Below are positions 57,401-64,000 of a DNA stretch of 64,000 nt, piece by piece. The stretch is taken from positions 682,001 to 746,000 of the forward strand of contig OZ004596.1 in assembly GCA_963924555.1 (NCBI GenBank). The letters are read 5' to 3'. The number at the start of each line of letters is the position of its first letter. Positions within the stretch are counted from its first letter, which is position 1. The notes beneath the pieces are model-generated. The model searched no databases, was not told the DNA's origin, and was given only the letters and a program-made list of their open reading frames with translations. The DNA is from Crambe crambe (Eukaryota; Porifera; Demospongiae; Poecilosclerida; Crambeidae). The position numbers were made by a program, and so were the translations under genes.

Positions 57401-59375
57401 CAAAGGTGCAATGGGAGGGACATAGGAGTGGAGAAGGTGGATGGATATGGGAATACAAGTCCACTAACCATCAACTCACCCACAGAAAAGGAAATGTAGA
57501 GGAATACAATGATATAGACCCCCATCAAAGGTGCAAAGTCCAGCAAGTACCACTTGGGCTAGAGGGGTGGATAACATGAGTCAATGAGTTTACAACCATA
57601 TTCCAACAACTCAGTTCCACCCACTTATTTGGCATTGATGAAAGAGGTTACCTCATACCTCATAATAGAAGTGCTTCATGAATTTGAGACCTGTTGTCTT
57701 CTGGTCTGGCCAAATATCTCCTAGCCCTTCCACACAATGGATCAATTCTTTGAACTCCTTCTTTCCCTCTGATCGTAGCAGCAAGGTCACAGCGAAGCTA
57801 TGATGTTTGTACTGTCTGCCTCCTGACTTGGAGTGAAGTGGCGAAGACACAAACCCAGTTTGGTCTTGCTTATGGTGAAATGACCCTTGTGAGCCGACCA
57901 AATTGTGTTCATACTCCCAAAATCCACCATATATCAGCTCTGAAAGGATAACAGTGATATCATCACACTTATGTGGTGCCACAAGCTTGGGTGGTAATCA
58001 AATACCAAATTATACCCATCCAGTAATTACGTACCTTTGATGGAGTGGTAGTCAAGGGGCGTGTCCTCCCACCTGGTCCTAAAGGAGTCCAGGACGGGTG
58101 AAAAGACACCATTAGGTGGGCGTGATGAGTACAGAGGAGGGAAGGGGTCCTTTAGTGACATGATTCGAGTGAGGTTGAGGGCAGCAGGATGTATCACAGA
58201 CTGACAGGCACTGTGAGGAACAGAAAATTTGTGTCAATTAATGAAATTTGCACCTGCGGACGTACCTTATAGCGTGCTCCATTTTGGAGAGGAGGTGAGC
58301 AGCTGTCAGTCTGCTGGTGGAATAGTAAGACTTGTCACACAGCTCTTCCATCTGTTGGCAGTCAATGGCCAAGTGCACATAGACCTGCTGGATCACAGCC
58401 ACAGGGAGTCCAAGGAACTAGAAGGAGGAAATAATTGAGTGTTTACTAACCAACTGCAATCAGAATTGTACACTGAAGCCCGATAAGATATCCTTCTCAG
58501 AGGGCAAGCAGGAATAAAAGATTATAATCACAACTGATTAGTTTGTAGGCTAATGAAAACAAAAAGCCAAAAGGGAGTTATTTTAGTAGCAGTGTTATCA
58601 CGCTTTTCATCTGGAGGTTGATGTAATCCCCACAAGTCAACAGTAATCATTGTGAGTCAACACCATTAAACTGTCTGATCATATCACTACTCCAATGCAC
58701 AGACACTATTGCTGTCATTATAGGGAGTCAATGGATGTAGCATATGAATCCAACCACAACAGATGGCTTCACTCACCCAAGAAGGCGTTTTCCCCGAGGA
58801 CTGAGAAGGTGTATCAATAATCCACTCCAGTCCTTCACCTGTCCTACTCACTTGGGGGGAAGTCATTACACGGTAATTTAGCCAGGGGCTACGCCAAGAC
58901 TTGGGTCTGTTGAGGTCTCCAGAGGTGGTGATGAAGAAAGGGAGGCTGTGTGTGTGCATGAGGATTAGATAGGGGTGTAGATGAGGCTTCTACTTTAATG
59001 TAGTGGGAAACGAGATTGAGGTGGGTGGTGGACACAGGTTAGATTACAGACACGAGGCGCAACACTTTGGCAATGAAATTTAATCTCGAGCAACCACACC
59101 ACAACTATTGAACATCCACGCCCATATTTCCTTGAATACCCCCTCAGGGTGTAAAATGGCACCAGAAATAGAGGAGTACCCTTAATTATCGTTCTGCATA
59201 GCTAAGTCACTATTGCTAGATTGATAGCAACATACCTACAAGTGATGATAACTATGCCGACGAATGTAATAACTGTGCCCGGGTAACTTGCACACATGAG
59301 TCCATGACTGTAAAAGAGGCCATCCAAACTCAATGGCTTACGAAATTTCGAGGATACAGAGTACTTTCGACGCAT
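42457..59375 (-). CDS. SCAP: SCAP: SREBP cleavage-activating protein (sterol sensor)
   Basis: Minus-strand gene of 16.9 kb, start 59375 ([11 protein letters not shown]...[26 protein letters not shown]1), stop 42457-42459. The luminal loop-1 exons lie at ~57.6-59 kb. The sterol-sensing domain comprises [23 protein letters not shown], then [26 protein letters not shown]..., and [33 protein letters not shown]. Tyr in the YISFS block and Asp in VGLVCD match human Tyr298 and Asp443, needed for sterol control. [12 protein letters not shown] and TM7/TM8 exons (45.9-47.5 kb) follow, then WD40 repeats ([54 protein letters not shown]) around a long Ser/Pro-rich insert (~43.9-45.4 kb). SCAP carries SREBP from ER to Golgi when sterol is low. 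Most introns are small; one is 6.8 kb of satellite. Confidence 0.93.
43665..43735 (-). tRNA. tRNA-Gly(TCC)
   Basis: Read on the minus strand: acceptor GCGTTGA pairs with TCAACGC; D arm GGTGTAACGGTTAGCA; anticodon arm GTTGC-CTTCCAA-GCAAT with anticodon TCC; T arm CCGGGTTCGACTCCCGG. No intron, and CCA is not encoded, as expected in eukaryotes. It lies inside a SCAP intron on the same strand as SCAP, between WD40-coding exons. Confidence 0.97.
46744..46964. repeat. Minisatellite straddling a SCAP exon end and repeating its splice donor
   Basis: Five units of about 36-60 bp built around CATTGGAACACTTGGTCCCC (plus strand). On the SCAP sense strand the first unit is coding ([10 protein letters not shown]). 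Three units carry GTAAGTA donors, at 46913-46919, 46866-46872 and 46819-46825. Use of the inner donors, or read-through, would lengthen the luminal loop between TM6 and TM7-equivalent segments. Confidence 0.8.
47690..48400. repeat. 102-bp tandem repeat in a SCAP intron
   Basis: Six near-identical units begin GATTCTGTAGTGAACCTGAC at 47738, 47840, 47942, 48034, 48138 and 48240 (spacing 102, 102, 92, 104, 102), with degenerate units on both sides. The array lies in the SCAP intron spanning ~47.48-50.1 kb. Short related pieces recur near 48,450 and 49,680-49,760. Confidence 0.9.
49024..49205. repeat. 37-bp tandem repeat in a SCAP intron
   Basis: About five units of 37 bp (GCTAGTGCACATGCTACATT + CCTGACTTTAGATGCAG) beginning at 49024, 49061, 49098 and so on. 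Confidence 0.9.
49206..50095. other. Unexplained part of the large SCAP intron
   Basis: No repeat array and no recognisable gene. A 69-codon plus-strand ORF (49396-49605) has no family resemblance I can see and no supporting context. The stretch 49,880-50,090 has four ACC-TTTACC-like or TTTACCC-like sequences, including GACGACCCTTTACC at 49943-49956, the reverse of the motif found at three gene starts. Confidence 0.4.
50655..57479 (-). other. SCAP intron expanded by satellite (6,825 nt)
   Basis: Donor GTGAG (57475-57479) follows an exon ending ...YISFSV + G. The acceptor CTACAG (50655 side) precedes GAAAGATTGACC, giving V-G-K-I-D-L across the junction in frame, exactly as in animal SCAP (TM2 into KIDxVKSK). 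Most other introns here are 50-400 nt. Nearly the whole intron is the 29-30 bp satellite. Confidence 0.9.
50674..57385. repeat. 29/30-bp satellite array, about 227 units, in SCAP
   Basis: Plus-strand unit GATATAGGAGGGGTGTAAAG + GGGAAGAGGG (30 nt), with common 29-nt variants lacking one A or one G, and point variants GTATAAAG, GGATGTAAAG, AGGAAGGGG and GAAGAAGGG. The 29-nt variants are interspersed and form higher-order repeats: the block with GGAAGGGG followed by a 29-mer recurs near 51,010, 51,930, 52,315, 52,525, 52,815, 53,385, 53,685 and 54,155. A GGGATGTAAAG-rich subarray occupies ~56,000-56,400. The unit count is array length divided by mean unit. The plus strand is purine/G-rich; the SCAP transcript is pyrimidine-rich. 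Confidence 0.97.
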
Positions 59376-59621
59376 TGTTTTTTGTTAGCTTGCTAGAAGA
59401 TAGAGCTAGCAAGCTAGAGGTCACTGCAGGCTTTCACTTGTGGTGACTCTTTCCCAGTCCCAGCTCATAACAAACCGAACTCCATGGTGGTTATCTTGTG
59501 TTGTTTTCTGGCACCTACGGAGTGTAAAAACTTGGCAAGCCAAGACAGTAAGAAAGCTATTAGTTGATGGGTTCTAATTAGAATATTTGAAATTCACTTG
59601 ACGATCTTTTCCCATTTTTCA
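59376..59621. promoter_or_regulatory. Bidirectional promoter region, SCAP / USE1
   Basis: 246 bp between divergent start codons of two ER-Golgi trafficking genes. It includes an AGCTAGCAAGCTAG palindrome-like stretch near 59404-59418 and CCATGGTGG near 59482. No clear SRE or TATA box was recognised. Confidence 0.5.
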
Positions 59622-60886
59622 ATGGGGACGATAATAAAACAGCAAAAGAATATAGAACGACTGATAGCTCGTTGCGAGAGCATATTATCCGAGAAAGTTA
59701 CCTTCAAGGGTCAGGAATGGAAGTTAGCTAAGGTAAAGTGTCTACAATTTATGTGGCCAAGAACACATCATATTAAATTGGTGTATTGTGCATCTCTTTC
59801 ATTTTAGTATGTGGTGGCACTGGACCAGCAGATTAAAGAAATAGAAAAACATTCCACGTAAGATGGTTCACAGGAGATTACTGTTTGTTCTGGTTCACCA
59901 TACATACATACATACATACATACATACATACATGTATAGCATTGATCCCGACCGACTGAAATCGTATCAACAGAGAGCTGGTGTTCTTCGGGAGGTTCTC
60001 AGAAATGAAGAAGAGGCAAGTAGTCGAAGCTTTTCTGGTCTATCTTTCCTCTAATGATAGGTCCATATCATAATATTATCATTCCATCAATAGCCCCAGG
60101 GGTTATTTTCTACTTCAATGAATTCGTCTATTGGTGAAAGTTTCCAGTCTTCTCCGCCTTCTTCTTCTTCCTCTTCTTTTCACCTCCCCTCCTCCACTCG
60201 TGGAAACAAGCTGCTGATAAAGGCCAACAACAGAAGACTCTCAAACATGAGAGAACAGCTCTTTGCAAAGGTACTACTTTTCTACTTGGCCAAAAATATG
60301 GAGAAATTCCCTTTCTTATTTCAGAGCAGTGCTAGTGGTGATGAGGGAGAAAATGCAACAGCAATGAGGCAAAGGTAGTAACAAAGAGCAAAGTCCTTCT
60401 GCGATAATAACTATTGTGGGGTGGGGGGGGGGGGGGGGGGAACATCACAGGATTTCAATGCATTGGTTTTTAATGTGTTATTTATTTTTATTTTTCTTCA
60501 GGATGGGTGGCAAGGGAGATTTGGAAAGCGTTCTACGTCATCATGAAAAAATACAAGAAGGAGTAGCTGAAGATATGATGAACATCGCTCGATCCCTCAA
60601 GAATAATTCCCTTGTTGCCAAAAGGATCATCCTTAGTGACAATCGGGTATGATTGTGCAAGGATTCCTTGATTCAATTGTTATTCTCGTGCTCCTTTACA
60701 TAGCTATTGGAGGAGACCACCAAAAAGGCAGACGAGAACATTGATGCCGTTGAGACAGCAACAGACCGTCTGAAGAAACACAACAGTAGGTGTAACTGGG
60801 GCATATGGCTCATGCTTGTCACTGTATTCCTGGTGTTCGTTGCTATGGTGATTTTCATTCGCATAGTCCCAAAACCCAGAACATAA
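59622..60886 (+). CDS. USE1: USE1: ER Q-SNARE for Golgi-to-ER retrograde transport
   Basis: Start at 59622 (MGTIIKQQKNIERLIARCESILSEK...EWKLAK), then YVVALDQQIKEIEKHS after a short intron, then YQQRAGVLREVLRNEEE. The SNARE motif spans GDLESVLRHHEKIQEGVAEDMMNIARSLKNNSLVAKRIILSDNR and LLEETTKKADENIDAVETATDRLKKH. The end is a transmembrane anchor (IWLMLVTVFLVFVAMVIFIRIVPKP). Order and spacing match human USE1 (p31). USE1 works with STX18, BNIP1 and SEC22B on the ER. Introns contain a (CATA)n run and an 18-nt poly(G) at 60423-60440. The 3' end is 67 bp from the convergent GH3 stop. Confidence 0.93.
59899..59933. repeat. (CATA)n microsatellite in a USE1 intron
   Basis: About eight CATA units followed by CATGTATAGC. 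Confidence 0.95.
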
Positions 60887-60953
60887 ATGTTCATTATACT
60901 ATACTATTAATTAACTGAAGAAAGTCAATGTCTGATCCACACACTGTTCCAAC

Positions 60954-63900
60954 TTAAAGTATATCGTTTGTCATTTTGGACACTATGGAGAAGGTGCCAC
61001 TGAGTACGTTTGAGGTTGCCTTCTTATTTTGGAATGGTTGCTGTCCTCCTGCATACACAGTGATCTTGGTGAGGGGAGTCATCCATCCTGATCCAGTGTG
61101 CAGCTTCAACTGGTCTGCCTTTATTACTGTGGATACCTAGGGGTATATTAGGCTACTAAAGTTCTCATTACTTATTGCTCATACATGCATACTGGCTTAG
61201 CCCTGTACTGTCCAATTGTACAGCAGTACTGCACAGACTCAACTCACTGTCATTGCTTGTCCTGCCCCAATTGACACCCTTTCTGCTCCAACCATCTGAA
61301 GGTGAGGTGCCACTGATACTGCACTCCATTGGATGTAGAACTGGACAACCTTCAGAAAAGACACAAAATAGCAATGGTAAAGCACACAGCCATGTACAGA
61401 GGGAATTGCTGGACCTCTTCAGCATTGTCATATTGTCCATCATTCTTGACAAGCACAGACACTGTGACACTGTCATCCACTGTCATGGTGAATGTAGCAG
61501 GGCTGATCTTAAGGTCAGAGTAAGTGAATGTGGAATAGGACCTGCATCATAATGGCTATCATATTTCGGAGGTTTGGATGCTGTAATGACTGGACTTCTA
61601 CGTTTGACTCACAGTCCATAGCCAAATGGATAGAGTGGACTGCTGGAGTTAGTGAAGTATCTGTAGGTCCTGTTCACCATGGTGTAATCTGTGATCTCTG
61701 GATACTGCATGAAAGAAAACTAACTCCCATGCATGGAATGTCATGGTGATTCACTTGACTGAGGACTGCAGGCCAAGTCATGGGAAGTCTAGCAGCAGGA
61801 GAAGCAGCACCGGTCAGAATCTTGAGCAAGGCTGTTCCTCCAGTCTGAACAAAGCCACAATTGTTTGAAAATACCAACACTACACGCAGCATGGTTAGTT
61901 AACCAACCTGTCCAGGGAAGAAGCTCTCGAGGATGGCAGTCACTTTGGGATTGCTGTCCGCCCAGCTGACATCCAATGGAGATCCACTAAACAGCACCAA
62001 GTAAGTAGAGTCTGTTGATAGAAAGATTACAGCCTTAAGGACCTAGCCAGTTACACACCAACACAAAACTTACCTACTGCATCAACTACATCTTTGAGAA
62101 GATCCAATTGATGTCCTGGTAATTGGATGTTGTCACGGTCTTGTCCTTCTCTCTCATTCCCCACACCTGCACGAGTTCATCAAACATTAGTTTCATCCAA
62201 ATGAGCAACTAATGTCTAAAGGCTCACCACTCACCAGTTCCAAGGCAGACCACAGCAGCATCGGCACCTTTGCAAGCCTCAACCACATCATCTTTCTGAT
62301 AATCGCTGTAAAAGAAGTGGAATATTATTGAAGACACTCTTTAACACTCATTTGACTTAGCCTCGTTCCCAGGCCTTCCTCTCTCACGAGGCTACATTTG
62401 ACTCACGTGCACTTCTCATCGGAACAACCATTTGCATTCTTCACTGTGTTGGCAATCTTGGACTTTCCATCAGTAATAGCCTTCAGAGGTGTGACCACAT
62501 AGTCTGTCTATAAAACATAACAAGAATGTAATACTGCATCATATTAGAATGTGTACCATGATATCTGGTGAATAATCTCCGAATAAGAGCCCGGGTGAGT
62601 CAATGAATGGACCAACCACCTATATATAGTCATTATGAGATGCTGCACTACTGGTTCTCATTAGCTTGCACTGACACATATGGTGTTCAACGGCTTGATG
62701 ATGGGAAGTCCTTTTTCAGCATCATTTTTGAGCAAAACGATTGATTTCACTGCTGCTTCAGTTGCTATTTCAATGTGCTGAGGACTCTGGATATAATCCT
62801 TCACATCCAACCTGTCGCAAGATTAAGAGAGAATAGTGAATATCAAGGTTAAGTAGTAATATCTCTTACTTTCTATAAGGGTTCATCTCTGGAGGATCAA
62901 ACTCCCCAAGCCTCATCCGCACCATAAAAAGTCGTTTTGCAGATTCCCTGAAAGTGTTCTCGGAGATAGTTCCCTATATATAGGATCACACAGATAATGC
63001 TAAATACGAAACAAGCAAGTTTGTTTGTTTTAAACCTGTTTCAGTGCCTCTCCAGCATGGGCAAAGACGTTGTCCTCATAATTTGCATCCTCAAGGTCAG
63101 TTCCTCCATTGATGGCTGCTGTGGCTGCATCAGCCTTAGTATTTCTATAATGGTGCCAGTCGATTATGTTTTCTAGGTAGAAGAATAAGAGAAAGATGGG
63201 AACAGTGAACATTACTTATAGTTACTCTGCATATATACCTATTGCTCCTTGATCACTCACGACATAGCCTGCATGTGCAATGAGAACAGCTTATGTCTTA
63301 CATGATAGCTGCATTTTCAATTTCTCACCAGTGAAGTTCCACTCAGTTCTGAGAATTTGATTCAGGATATAGCTATTGGCACAAGCTGGAACTCCATTAA
63401 TGCTAAAGCATTATAAACACAGATTTGAAATCACGTGCCACACACACACTAGCTATGACCTGTTATAACTGCACATCACACTGGCTGAACCTGCTTCAAT
63501 GCATGTCTTGAACTGTGGCAGAAAGGTCATCCTCAAGTCAATCTCTGAAACCTTTGCATCAAAGGAAAACCTGGACACTGGAATGTTTTCTGGCCCTCCA
63601 TGCACATCAAAGTGCTTGCAACCAGCATTGGCCTCAAGGTAGCGTGGATCATCTGCATGAATTGGATCCTTAGAGTGTTATGGGAGGAGCCTCCTTTTTG
63701 TCCTCACCTCCTTGCAAAGCACGGACATAAGCACTGCCGAGGAAGCCAGACAACCATGGGTCCTCTCCATATGTCTCCTGGTTCCTCCCCCAGCGTGGGT
63801 CACGCAGGATGTTCAGAACAGGACTCCAGCAACTGAGACCAGTGTGGAAGTTGTAATTTCCATTTGCACTATAATTGTTGCTCTAAGTGGAAAAAATCAA

Positions 63901-64000
63901 GGATGGATCATGGGGGGGGGTTATTATAGTTAATGCCAGGTCATACCTTGGCCCTCACTTCATCACTGACGGCTCTGATAACCTTGAACACTGTATCATT
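60954..64000 (-). CDS. Glycoside hydrolase family 3 enzyme (beta-xylosidase/glucosidase type), partial
   Basis: Minus-strand multi-exon gene; the N-terminal exons lie beyond the right edge. Blocks in order from the edge: [73 protein letters not shown], and [10 protein letters not shown] with the GH3 nucleophile Asp (near 63252-63262). The C domain has [10 protein letters not shown]-type and [18 protein letters not shown] blocks, then [25 protein letters not shown] fibronectin-III-like C domain ([28 protein letters not shown]) ends at the stop 60954-60956. The arrangement resembles plant/fungal-type GH3 xylosidases, also reported in some invertebrates. Likely a secreted or lysosomal polysaccharide-degrading enzyme; substrate not predictable. 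Confidence 0.88.

Noticed and set aside
50524-57546. Three overlapping minus-strand ORFs of over 2,200 codons made of Pro/Leu/Ser/Tyr repeats
   Set aside because: They are three frames of one intronic satellite lacking stop codons. Flanking SCAP exons splice together in frame around it, so no giant protein is needed.
1-64000. LTR retroelements, Polintons, CRISPR arrays, bacterial operons
   Set aside because: No reverse transcriptase, integrase, capsid or long terminal repeat signature was recognised by eye, and the gene structure is eukaryotic with spliceosomal introns throughout.

Overview
The window reads as nuclear DNA of an early-branching animal, most likely a sponge (Porifera). The gene set is metazoan (SCAP, ANKLE1, DIS3L, HELQ, nicalin, an Emi1/Emi2-type APC/C inhibitor, periostin-like EMI-FAS1 proteins). 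Genes are tightly packed on both strands, with 60-250 bp between many neighbours and mostly short GT-AG introns (48 and 65 nt for the first two of HELQ). The sponge assignment is an inference; no species-diagnostic locus was seen.

Layout. 0.2-2.5 kb: a single-coding-exon protein with three CENP-B/Tc5-type and two psq-like helix-turn-helix modules but no transposase catalytic domain. 2.7-7.2 kb: HELQ DNA-repair helicase. 7.9-10.4 kb (minus): nicalin, head-to-head with an unusual HSP70 at 10.6-12.7 kb that has an acidic N-terminal extension and almost no lid. 12.9-32 kb (minus): a family of secreted proteins, each with a signal peptide, an EMI domain, two FAS1 domains and usually a Ser/Thr-rich tail, the periostin/TGFBI plan with two FAS1 domains instead of four. 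GNL1, a circularly permuted GTPase, sits between the first and second family members.

A direct tandem duplication covers 18342-26210 and 26211-34222. It holds part of FAS1 gene B, a collapsed FAS1 pseudogene with an inverted promoter/first-exon fragment, FAS1 genes C and D, the Emi1/2-like gene, and the last coding exon of DIS3L. Only the left copy of B and the right copy of DIS3L are complete. It is either a recent real duplication or two haplotypes joined by the assembler.

34.1-39.2 kb (minus): DIS3L, a cytoplasmic exosome RNase, with a U5 snRNA gene in one intron on the opposite strand. 39.3-42.2 kb: ANKLE1, an ankyrin-LEM-GIY-YIG nuclease, with a MITE-like foldback in an intron. 42.5-59.4 kb (minus): SCAP, the sterol sensor that escorts SREBP. 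Its introns hold a tRNA-Gly(TCC), several minisatellites, and a 6.7 kb array of about 227 units of 29-30 bp whose sense strand lacks AG, GT, ATG and stop codons in its common units. One further minisatellite straddles an exon end and repeats the splice donor. 59.6-60.9 kb: USE1, an ER SNARE. 61.0 kb to the right edge (minus): a glycoside hydrolase family 3 enzyme, cut by the window.

The single-copy genes are unrelated housekeeping functions packed together: ER membrane and secretion (nicalin, SCAP, USE1), nucleic-acid processing (HELQ, ANKLE1, DIS3L, U5, tRNA) and protein folding or ribosome biology (HSP70-like, GNL1). The expanding FAS1 family and the duplicated APC/C inhibitor are the dynamic part. 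No retrovirus, LTR element or Polinton was recognised.
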